From positions 107,001 to 171,000 of the forward strand of contig JADJRC010000009.1 in the NCBI GenBank assembly GCA_016712415.1: a stretch of 64,000 nucleotides of DNA. Reading direction: 5' to 3'. The notes beneath the pieces were generated by a model that ran no database searches, had not been told where the DNA came from, and saw nothing but the letters and a program-made list of their open reading frames with translations. This document shows, piece by piece, positions 50,905 through 57,688 of this stretch. The number at the start of each line of letters is the position of its first letter. The first letter of the stretch is position 1. The translations under genes were made by a program, and so were the position numbers. The stretch is from Lewinellaceae bacterium. GTDB lineage: Bacteria > Bacteroidota > Bacteroidia > Chitinophagales > Saprospiraceae.

Positions 50905-52146
50905 ATGACTTCTTACGAGCAACTTCTGAAAGATACAGAAGTATACATCAAGGATTATTTTATCCAATACATATCTCCAGACTATGTATTCCATGATCTC
51001 GAGCACACTGCACAGACGGTAGCGGCAGCCAGAACCATCGGCGAAGGCTTTCACCTCGATAACCGGGAAACTACCCTGCTGCAACTGGCTACATGGTTTC
51101 ACGACACGGGCTATTCGGAGGGACCGACCGACCACGAGGAACGGAGCTGCAATATCGCCGATCGTTTTTTGCGCGGTAAAATGCCGGATGAAGATATACA
51201 AGCGGTATTTGCGTGTATCCGTGCTACCAGGGTGCCGCAGCAGCCCCAGACCCTGCTTGAGCAGATTATTTGCGATGCCGACCTCAGCCATCTCGGCATG
51301 GAAAGCTACTGGGACCGTACCGGCAAACTCCGGCAGGAATTCATCCTCACCAAGAAAATCGTGATGAGCGAGCAGGACTGGCTGGACTTCGAGATCAATT
51401 TTATGCTCAATCACAGTTACCACACCGCCGTCGCCAACGATCTTTTCAACAAGCGAAAAGCCAAACACATACAGCGGCTGCTCAAGCAAAAACGCCGGCT
51501 CAACCCAGAACACGCACCCACCCTGGAAGAACTCGCCCTGCTCGACGAAAAGGACAAAAAAAACGACATCAGCAAAATACTGAAGGAAAGCGAGAAAGAG
51601 CTTAAGCAGGCTCGCATGGGGCGCGGGGTGGAAACCATGTACCGCACGACCTACCGCACACATACCAACCTCAGCTCGATGGCCGACAGCAAGGCCAACC
51701 TGATGCTGTCGGTAAACGCCATCGTTATCTCGATCCTGGTCAGCAACCTGATCCCCAAGCTGATGGAAGAGGGTGAACTCAACCTCCGGCTGGCCGTCCC
51801 CACGGGTATCCTGACGCTCGTTTGCCTCAGTTCCATGATATACGCCACGCTGGCTACCCGGCCTAAGGTTACGGAAGGGAAGGTCACCCGCGAATCGATC
51901 AAACAGCGGAAGGCCAACCTCCTGTTCTTCGGCAATTTTTACAACATGCCGCTCGAAGATTTTCAATGGGGCGTCAATGAAATGCTCGTCGACCCCGAAT
52001 TCCTGTACAGTTCCATGAGCCGCGACCTTTATTTCCTGGGTATTGTTCTGGCGCAGAAATACAGGTACCTGAGCATCTGTTACAATATTTTTATGTTTGG
52101 TCTGATCATCTCGGTGGCAGCATTTGCTATAGCGTTTGCCGTTTAA
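50905..52146 (+). CDS. HD-domain protein fused to a Pycsar-effector-type (PycTM/DUF5706) membrane domain
   Basis: A 413-residue protein. Residues 1-200 form an HD phosphohydrolase domain: YVFHDLEHTAQTVAAA, LATWFHDTGYSEG (HD pair), DADLSHLGMESYW (the final Asp). A coiled coil (DKKNDISKILKESEKELKQA) follows. Residues 245-413 match the DUF5706/PycTM pattern: RTTYRTHTNLSSMADSKANL, two helices (LMLSVNAIVISILVSNLI; IPTGILTLVCLSSMIYATLA), NLLFFGNFYNMPLEDF and a final helix. PycTM proteins form pores in Pycsar anti-phage systems on binding cCMP or cUMP; HD fusions are frequent in Bacteroidota. No cyclase gene is present here. A separate promoter precedes it. Confidence 0.85.
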   Translation: MTSYEQLLKDTEVYIKDYFIQYISPDYVFHDLEHTAQTVAAARTIGEGFHLDNRETTLLQLATWFHDTGYSEGPTDHEERSCNIADRFLRGKMPDEDIQAVFACIRATRVPQQPQTLLEQIICDADLSHLGMESYWDRTGKLRQEFILTKKIVMSEQDWLDFEINFMLNHSYHTAVANDLFNKRKAKHIQRLLKQKRRLNPEHAPTLEELALLDEKDKKNDISKILKESEKELKQARMGRGVETMYRTTYRTHTNLSSMADSKANLMLSVNAIVISILVSNLIPKLMEEGELNLRLAVPTGILTLVCLSSMIYATLATRPKVTEGKVTRESIKQRKANLLFFGNFYNMPLEDFQWGVNEMLVDPEFLYSSMSRDLYFLGIVLAQKYRYLSICYNIFMFGLIISVAAFAIAFAV

Positions 52147-52221
52147 CAGGTTGACGGATTGCTGGTTGACGGGTTTGCTGTTTAACCCCGTCGAAAACCC
52201 TTAACCAGAAACCCGTCAACC
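52141..52221. repeat. Inverted-repeat/short-repeat block after the HD-Pycsar gene
   Basis: GTTTAAC and GGTTGACGG units overlap the TAA stop. GGTTGACGGGTTT (52164-52176) and AAACCCGTCAACC (52209-52221) are perfect 13-base reverse complements with a 32-base loop. A second copy, GGTTGACGG, lies at 52149-52157. It is without a T-run. Confidence 0.75.
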
Positions 52222-52237
52222 CGAAACCTGAATAAAA

Positions 52238-52981
52238 GTGTCCGCACTCGTCATCATACCCACATACAACGAACGCGAAAACGCCGAAGCCATCATCAGG
52301 GCAGTGTTTGCCCTGCCCGAGCCTTTCCATGTGCTTATTGTAGACGACGGCTCACCCGACGGTACGGCACAGATCGTCCGGGATTTGCAAGCGTCGGAGT
52401 ATGCCGGCCGCCTGCACCTGCTCGAACGAAAGGGCAAACTTGGGCTCGGCACGGCCTATATTGCCGGGTTTCGCTGGGGGCTGGAGCGCGATTACGACTA
52501 TTTTTTCGAGATGGATGCCGACTTTTCCCACAATCCCGCCGATCTGCTGCGCCTGCTGGCCCGTAGCCGCGACGAAGGCGCCGACGCGGTCGTGGGTTCG
52601 CGCTATTGCCGCGGCGGCCGCGTGGTCAACTGGCCCCTCGACCGTATTATTCTTTCCTACGGCGCCTCGCTCTACACCCGCTGCATCCTCTGGATGCCCG
52701 TAGCCGACCCCACTGCCGGCTTTATCTGCTACCGCCGAAAAGTGCTGGAAACGATGGACCTGGGCAAGATCCGTTTTATCGGTTACGCCTTCCAGATAGA
52801 AATGAAATACGCGGCCTATTCGCTGGGCTTTAAAGTCCGCGAAGTGCCCATTACGTTTAAGGACAGGGAGAAAGGGCAGTCCAAAATGTCGCTGCACATT
52901 ATCCGGGAGGCGATGCTGGGGGTCGTTCAGATACGCTGGCGGGGGTTGATGGGGCGGTATGGGAGCAGGCAGTTGCAGTAG
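52238..52981 (+). CDS. Polyprenol-phosphate mannosyltransferase-like GT2
   Basis: A 247-residue glycosyltransferase of the DPM1 type: ALVIIPTYNERENAEAII, FHVLIVDDGSPDGTAQIV, the metal site FFEMDADFSHNP, VVGSRYCRGGRVVNWP, DPTAGFICYRR, and the C-terminal VREVPITFKDREKGQSKMS. All are hallmark motifs of dolichyl/polyprenyl-phosphate mannose synthases. It transfers a sugar, probably mannose or glucose, from a nucleotide sugar to polyprenyl phosphate at the inner membrane. The start appears to be GTG at 52238. It lies 90 bases after the HD-Pycsar gene. Confidence 0.9.
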   Translation: MSALVIIPTYNERENAEAIIRAVFALPEPFHVLIVDDGSPDGTAQIVRDLQASEYAGRLHLLERKGKLGLGTAYIAGFRWGLERDYDYFFEMDADFSHNPADLLRLLARSRDEGADAVVGSRYCRGGRVVNWPLDRIILSYGASLYTRCILWMPVADPTAGFICYRRKVLETMDLGKIRFIGYAFQIEMKYAAYSLGFKVREVPITFKDREKGQSKMSLHIIREAMLGVVQIRWRGLMGRYGSRQLQ

Positions 52982-53050
52982 ACAGCAGACGAATCTATTC
53001 CTGCACATGGTTTTTTGACGAGTACGCCAACAGCGGTGGAAAAAGAACCG

Positions 53051-53611
53051 CTACACCCCGCCCGTTTCAGACAACTGCTTGTATATCTTCCGCATCTTCC
53101 AGCCTAATCCCAACAACAGCAGCCCGAAAAACAGGGCATAAAGCCCGATCCACCACATCACCGACACCGCCCCAAAATTGGGATTGGCGATCATAAGTCC
53201 GCCGAGGGCAATGGAAACCACTCCGGCGGTCCCCAGCAACCATTCGTTGTCGATCTCCTTGCGCAGTTTTATGGCTGTGCCGATCTCGAAAACGCCGGTA
53301 ACCAGCAGCCAAACGGCTAAAACCAGGATCAGACCGGCTGCGGTAAGTTCGGGATTGATGAGGGCCACCATGCCAAGCCCCACACCCATTGCGCCTTCCA
53401 GCAAGGTGATCCACCAGTCGTCGTCGTGGCCGCGCATCCGGACGCCGAGGAAAACCGCCGTCGCGCCGTCGGCCACCAAAAAAACGCCGAGTACGAGTAT
53501 CAGCGCCTCAAAGGCGACTTTTGGATTCAAAAAGGCGAATACGGCAAAAATAATGGATACGATACCCCGGAGGACGAGTACCCACCAGAATCGGGTCAGA
53601 CGGCTGAGCAT
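53051..53611 (-). CDS. HdeD/DUF308-family membrane protein
   Basis: A 186-residue protein with six predicted helices in repeated pairs (RGIVSIIFAVFAFLNPKVAF, ALILVLGVFLVADGATAVFL, LLEGAMGVGLGMVALINPEL, GLILVLAVWLLVTGVFEIGT, GVVSIALGGLMIANPNFGAV, IGLYALFFGLLLLGLGWKM). The NPxxA-type turn after each odd helix is the HdeD signature. HdeD is linked to acid resistance in E. coli, but its biochemical role is unclear. Has its own promoter. Confidence 0.92.
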   Translation of the reverse strand: MLSRLTRFWWVLVLRGIVSIIFAVFAFLNPKVAFEALILVLGVFLVADGATAVFLGVRMRGHDDDWWITLLEGAMGVGLGMVALINPELTAAGLILVLAVWLLVTGVFEIGTAIKLRKEIDNEWLLGTAGVVSIALGGLMIANPNFGAVSVMWWIGLYALFFGLLLLGLGWKMRKIYKQLSETGGV

Positions 53612-53649
53612 GGTTTGTTCGTTTTCGTGATGTAATGAAAGCAGTGAGA

Positions 53650-53657
53650 CAAAGATA
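53650..53657 (-). promoter_or_regulatory. Bacteroidetes -7 element TATCTTTG upstream of hdeD-like gene
   Basis: Matches TAnnTTTG on the minus strand, 39 bases before the ATG at 53609-53611. Confidence 0.5.
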
Positions 53658-53663
53658 GCAAAA

Positions 53664-53747
53664 TCACTTTTTCAAAATCGCCACATCGAACCCCAATGCC
53701 CGGAGTTTTTCTTTGCCCGGCTCTTCCGGGTTTTTGATCTCCAACAC
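53664..53747 (-). pseudogene. Possible C-terminal gene remnant (27 residues)
   Basis: Minus-strand frame reading VLEIKNPEEPGKEKLRALGF and ending VAILKK before TGA. The composition looks like the end of a normal protein. A TAA stop sits right before the first codon, so no longer frame exists. It may be the tail left after a deletion, in line with other truncated genes here. Low certainty. Confidence 0.3.
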
Positions 53748-53847
53748 TTAAAATTCGGCAGCCGCAAAATGGCTGCGCACATTTAGCAGCTCATCAGACT
53801 TTTGCTTCATCTTGCCGCCCGATTGTCACCTGTTTAACCGAATTGCC

Positions 53848-54228
53848 ATGAATACCAGTCAAAAAAACATGATGATACTGGTTGCCGGACCTTTTCGATC
53901 CGGCACCAACGACGACCCTGTACTGATCCACCGGAACACCGAACTGATGGAACAATATGCCCTGCGCGTTTATGAATCGGGGCACCTGCCCGTGCTGGGC
54001 GAGTGGTTTGCCCTGCCGCTGATCCGGACCGCCGGCTCAACGGTATTGGGCGACGACATATTTACGGCGCTGTTTCACCCTGTAGCCATGCGCCTGCTCG
54101 GGCATTGCGATGCGGTGCTGCGCGTAGGCGGCCCTTCTCAGGGATGCGACGATATGCTGCGCCTGGCTAAGGAACAGGGCAAGCCCGTCTATTTTGCCGT
54201 GGAAGAATTGCCGCTTGTGGAAGAATGA
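53848..54228 (+). CDS. Nucleoside 2-deoxyribosyltransferase-like (DUF4406-type) protein
   Basis: A 126-residue cytoplasmic protein beginning MNTSQKNMMILVAGPFRSGT, the typical first strand and loop of the nucleoside deoxyribosyltransferase fold. It continues with DDPVLIHRNTELMEQYALRV, GHLPVLGEWFALPL and CDAVLRVGGPSQGCDDMLRL, then KPVYFAVEELPL. The Asp in CDAVLRVGG matches the conserved ligand-binding strand of the fold. Substrate unknown. Start ATG 53848. Confidence 0.7.
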   Translation: MNTSQKNMMILVAGPFRSGTNDDPVLIHRNTELMEQYALRVYESGHLPVLGEWFALPLIRTAGSTVLGDDIFTALFHPVAMRLLGHCDAVLRVGGPSQGCDDMLRLAKEQGKPVYFAVEELPLVEE

Positions 54229-54291
54229 TAGCCGGCAAGTGCGCCGATCGCCTTTTCTTTGCCGCCGAATAAACATTTAACGCTTTGCAAT

Positions 54292-55350
54292 ATGTTCATC
54301 TCCGGTATACAACAGATCGGTGTTGGCGTCGCCAATGTCCATGAAGCCTTTAAATGGTACCGCCGGCACTTCGGCATGGATGTGCCGATTTTTGAAGAAG
54401 CCGCCGAAGCAGGCCTGATGCTGCCCTACACCGGCGGGCAGCCCCAATCGCGGCACGCCATTCTCGCGCTCAACATGCAGGGCGGCGGCGGCATGGAGAT
54501 ATGGCAATATACCGGCCGTACGCCCGTTCCGCCCGCTTTTCAGCCGCAACTCGGCGATACCGGTATTTTTATCGCAAAAGTGAAATGCAAGGACGTCTGG
54601 GCCTGCTTCCACGACCTGCGCAAACGCGGCGTAAACATGCAAACCAACCCCGTCCCCCGTCCCGACGGCGAAGAGCATTTTTATGTAAAAGACCCATGGG
54701 GCAATCTTTTTGAAGTAGTGGGGTCGAAAGAATGGTTTTCCACGTCGCGCCCCGACCTGACCGGCGGTATGTACGGCGCCGTTATCGGCGTGTCCGATAT
54801 GGACCGCTCGGTAAAGTTTTATGCCGAAATCCTGGGTTATTCCACTGTGGTATACGATACAACGGGCGATTTTCCCGACTGGCACGGTGTCGACGGCGGT
54901 TTCGGGCAGCACCGCCGGGTATTGCTGCGCCACCCCGACAAGCGCAAAGGCCCGTTCAGCCGCCTGCTCGGTGATTCGGAGATAGAACTGGTGCAGTCGC
55001 TTGACCGTGCGCCCCGCAAAATATTTGAAAACCGATTCTGGGGCGATCTCGGCTTCATACACCTGTGCTTTGACATGATGGGTATGGCTGAAATGAAAGC
55101 ATTCTGCGCTGAAAAAGGCCACCCTTTCACCGTCGATTCCAGCGGCTCGTTCGACATGGGTGAAGCAGCCGGGTATTTTTCCTACATCGAAGACCCCGAC
55201 GGTACGCTCATCGAATTTGTGGAGACCCACAAAATCCCGATCCTGAAAAAAGTCGGCTGGTACCTCGATCTGCGCAAACGCAGCAATCCGGAGCAATCAT
55301 TACCGGTGTGGATGCTGAAGGCGCTGGGTTTGGGAAGGGTAAAGCAGTAG
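54292..55350 (+). CDS. VOC-superfamily (glyoxalase/dioxygenase-fold) protein
   Basis: A 352-residue protein with two VOC modules. Module 1: QQIGVGVANVHEAFKWYRRH, IWQYTGRTPVPPAF, VKDPWGNLFEVVGS. Module 2: YGAVIGVSDMDRSVKFYAEI, DLGFIHLCFDMMGM (a His), DPDGTLIEFVETHK (the Glu ligand). Pairing resembles extradiol dioxygenases and HPPD-type enzymes, though the first half lacks an obvious metal His. The function is unknown. Start ATG 54292. Its TAG stop is the first unit of a GGCAGTA array. Confidence 0.8.
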   Translation: MFISGIQQIGVGVANVHEAFKWYRRHFGMDVPIFEEAAEAGLMLPYTGGQPQSRHAILALNMQGGGGMEIWQYTGRTPVPPAFQPQLGDTGIFIAKVKCKDVWACFHDLRKRGVNMQTNPVPRPDGEEHFYVKDPWGNLFEVVGSKEWFSTSRPDLTGGMYGAVIGVSDMDRSVKFYAEILGYSTVVYDTTGDFPDWHGVDGGFGQHRRVLLRHPDKRKGPFSRLLGDSEIELVQSLDRAPRKIFENRFWGDLGFIHLCFDMMGMAEMKAFCAEKGHPFTVDSSGSFDMGEAAGYFSYIEDPDGTLIEFVETHKIPILKKVGWYLDLRKRSNPEQSLPVWMLKALGLGRVKQ

Positions 55351-55445
55351 GCAGTGGCAGTAGGCAGTGGCAGTAGGCAGGCAGTAGGCAGTGGCAGTAG
55401 GCAGTGGCAGTAGGCAGTGGCAGTAGGCAGTGGCAGTAGGCAGGC
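55343..55445 (+). repeat. GGCAGTA/GGCAGT tandem array at the VOC gene stop
   Basis: About fifteen units, mostly alternating GGCAGTA (7) and GGCAGT (6), plus two GGCA units, running from the TAG stop (AAGCAGTAG) to 55445. Each 7-base unit boundary contributes a TAG. No spacer diversity, so it is not a CRISPR. Confidence 0.9.
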
Positions 55446-55569
55446 GGTATCATGTGGTTGTGTGCGTTGACTGACCAAATATTTATCCGTTTTTCCTTGT
55501 TTTTTAGCCGCTGAACTATACATTTGTACTTACATCAAGCGCTTCTGATAACGAAATTCCCCTTTTCAA

Positions 55570-55989
55570 TTGGAAAAGCCTAAACCCGGACACCGAGAAA
55601 ATGCAGAGGATTTTCTCCCGCAGATCCCCGTCGAACAAGGGTTGCTGAATGTACTCATGCAAAGGCTTGAAAGCGCGGAGAATATTCAGGAGATTGAAAA
55701 ATACACCTTGCTGATCCAGAAAATCAAAAAGGAGCAGCAGGAACTGGCAGTTACCCGTTTAAAGAGTATTGAAGAGTATCGAAAGATAAAAAACGAACGC
55801 AGAATCAGTCAGGTTCGCCAGATTATCGGACTCGCAATCGGCGTTGCACTGGCAATTGGTGGCCCCTTTGTTTTGCTTTATGTTGACAGTAATTTTGGAA
55901 CTTTCCTGATGAGCGTTGGTTTCACTACCCTGGGATTATCAAGTGGTCTGGTCAAATCGTTTTTTGAAAAAATAAATAACAAGAAATAA
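55570..55989 (+). CDS. Small two-helix membrane protein A of an AT-rich pair
   Basis: A 139-residue protein read from TTG 55570. A helical, coiled-coil-like N-terminal half (LLNVLMQRLESAENIQEIEK, YRKIKNERRISQVRQ) is followed by two transmembrane helices (IIGLAIGVALAIGGPFVLLY; FGTFLMSVGFTTLGLSSGLV) and a short basic tail (EKINNKK). It ends one base before the start of the next gene, so they are surely cotranscribed. GC is clearly lower than in the surrounding genes. No family recognised. Confidence 0.72.
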   Translation: MEKPKPGHRENAEDFLPQIPVEQGLLNVLMQRLESAENIQEIEKYTLLIQKIKKEQQELAVTRLKSIEEYRKIKNERRISQVRQIIGLAIGVALAIGGPFVLLYVDSNFGTFLMSVGFTTLGLSSGLVKSFFEKINNKK

Positions 55990-55990
55990 T

Positions 55991-56458
55991 ATGTTAACCC
56001 TGTTTTTAAGAAATAACAGAGACCGGCAGGACATCCTCGTAATCTTTTTGTCAGCGGCTGTTATTACGGTATTATACCTATTATTGTTGAGATATGCGGA
56101 TAAGTTTCCCAGCGGCGTTCCGGCAATATTTAGTTTTATTTACGGTATATTTATCACTATCGATGCACATATCTTGCTTAATTCGGTCAATCGGCGTCCC
56201 ACTGCCGCAGAAGAAAGAACGACTGACCTGCATCTGTATTACGATGACATAAAGCGCTACGACCTCTTATTGGATGAGGTGCAAAAAGAGATAGAACGCC
56301 TTGAGGAAATGGCATCGCAGTCTACAGGCAGTGAAAGAAATTCAATCAGCCAGCAGATTGATTATTTCAAAAAAAGGATGTTCCATGTGCAGGAGGAAAA
56401 ATTTTCCGAGATCGAAAAGTTGATCAGGAATGATGAAATCAAGTCTATGGCTTCCTGA
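55991..56458 (+). CDS. Small two-helix membrane protein B of an AT-rich pair
   Basis: A 155-residue protein. Mirror arrangement of its partner: two N-terminal helices (ILVIFLSAAVITVLYLLLLR; VPAIFSFIYGIFITIDAHIL) and a cytoplasmic coiled-coil tail (LDEVQKEIERLEEMASQ, ISQQIDYFKKRMFHVQEEKF). The layout, two helices and a coiled coil, superficially resembles effectors such as SLATT proteins, but I see no SLATT motif. Followed at once by a perfect bidirectional terminator. AT-rich, possibly acquired. Confidence 0.72.
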   Translation: MLTLFLRNNRDRQDILVIFLSAAVITVLYLLLLRYADKFPSGVPAIFSFIYGIFITIDAHILLNSVNRRPTAAEERTTDLHLYYDDIKRYDLLLDEVQKEIERLEEMASQSTGSERNSISQQIDYFKKRMFHVQEEKFSEIEKLIRNDEIKSMAS

Positions 56459-56471
56459 TGGCCGGTGTACT

Positions 56472-56532
56472 GGTTCAGGTATAAAAAAAGCCTTTGAGCA
56501 TGCCGCTCAAAGGCTTTTTTTATACCTGAACC
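56472..56532. terminator. Bidirectional Rho-independent terminator with 28-base perfect arms
   Basis: Arms 56472-56499 and 56505-56532 are exact reverse complements with a 5-base loop. They contain A7 and T7 tracts, so the structure is a good terminator for transcripts from both sides. It separates the AT-rich pair from the convergent SPFH gene. Confidence 0.93.
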
Positions 56533-56538
56533 ATCCAT

Positions 56539-57462
56539 TTATTTGCCCTGATGCGGCGAATAGTCCAGGCTGTTCAGCGCCATCAGTTCCTTCAGCGTTT
56601 TTTGCATGCCGTCTACGGAACCGTCGAGGAAGATGATGTTGCCTTTGCCGTGTTCGGTGAAATTTTTCACCGCCTCTGTCCACATGGAGAACAGGATGAC
56701 CGAAGTGTCGAGGTTGGCCGTCTGCATTTCCTTGGCGGCCTGGCTCATGCCTTTGGCGACTTCCTCGCGGAAAAGGGCGACGGCCTGGCCGCGCATGCGG
56801 GCGGCTTCTCGCTCGGCTTCGGCAGCGATCTTGATGGCGTTGCCCTCCGCTTCAGCGGCTTTGGTCTTGGTGATCAGCAATGCCTGGCCTTCGTTTTCCG
56901 CTGCGGCTTTAAGGTTGTTGGCAGCCACGATTTTCGACATGGAACGCATCACTTCGTCGTCGAACGTAATGTCGTTGATCTGCAGGTCGATCAGGTGAAA
57001 ACCCCAGTCCTCCAGCATGTGGTCCACGTTGATCTTTACCGCTTCCGTGATCTCCCGGCGGAGGCTTAATACCTCCTGTTGCTTCTTGGTGGCCACATAA
57101 GCACGAATACTGCCCTCCACCGTGCGGGAAAGCGTGGCCATAAAATCGCGGTCGCTCAAGAAACGAAAGGCTACTTTTTTTACCGTTTCTTCATTGTTAT
57201 CCATCACGGAAAACAGCAGCAGAGAGGTGAAATGCACGTTGGCCTGGTCGATCGTAACAGCCTGGAAATTGAGTTCCACGGCGCGGTTTTGTACCGAAAT
57301 GCGCTTGAACACCTGTTCAATGATCGGAATCCGGAAGTTAAGACCCGGGTACAACGTACGGTTGTACTTGCCGAAAATGGTGGTAACGGCAACAGTCGCC
57401 TGCTGCACCGTAACGATACTGAGTACAACAAGAATAATCAGGACCGGAAGAATGTAAGTCAT
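56539..57462 (-). CDS. SPFH/Band 7 (slipin/stomatin-like) protein
   Basis: A 307-residue protein. One N-terminal helix (LPVLIILVVLSIVTVQQATV) and the SPFH domain: VAVTTIFGKYNRTLYPGLNF, VQNRAVELNFQAVTIDQANV, VEGSIRAYVATKKQQEVLSL, VDHMLEDWGFHLIDLQINDI. A coiled coil with AEAEGNAIKIAAEAEREAAR and a C-terminal NIIFLDGSVDGMQKTLKELM complete it. This is the layout of QmcA/paraslipins, which form ring cages on the inner membrane and help membrane proteases. No NfeD partner is adjacent. Confidence 0.92.
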   Translation of the reverse strand: MTYILPVLIILVVLSIVTVQQATVAVTTIFGKYNRTLYPGLNFRIPIIEQVFKRISVQNRAVELNFQAVTIDQANVHFTSLLLFSVMDNNEETVKKVAFRFLSDRDFMATLSRTVEGSIRAYVATKKQQEVLSLRREITEAVKINVDHMLEDWGFHLIDLQINDITFDDEVMRSMSKIVAANNLKAAAENEGQALLITKTKAAEAEGNAIKIAAEAEREAARMRGQAVALFREEVAKGMSQAAKEMQTANLDTSVILFSMWTEAVKNFTEHGKGNIIFLDGSVDGMQKTLKELMALNSLDYSPHQGK

Positions 57463-57615
57463 AGGTGTCGAGAAGTTTGATGTTTGATTTTATCGGCCAA
57501 AGATTCGGATCAATGGAGGAAGAAAACAAGATGTAATTGAATTTACACGACCAAACATAGCGTTTTTGATACAAATGCCCACGAAATATCGGCGATGGTT
57601 GGAATGGGGTGTAAT

Positions 57616-57664
57616 AAAAAGGCGTTGCCCCGTAGCAAGTAATAACTTCCTGCGAGACAACGCC
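57616..57664 (-). terminator. Terminator of the CHRD gene
   Basis: Minus-strand stem GGCGTTG (57658-57664) with CAACGCC (57621-57627) and a further inner stem (AAGT/ACTT, AG/CT). It is followed by TTTTT (57616-57620) in the correct orientation downstream of the CHRD stop at 57689. Confidence 0.75.
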
Positions 57665-57688
57665 GTCAGACAATAACCCTGGCGCCGT

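Noticed and set aside
50905..52146. Full Pycsar operon
   Set aside because: No nucleotidyl cyclase is found on either side, so only an effector homologue is claimed.
55343..55445. Possible CRISPR array
   Set aside because: Units are only 6-7 bases and there are no spacers; no cas genes in the window.
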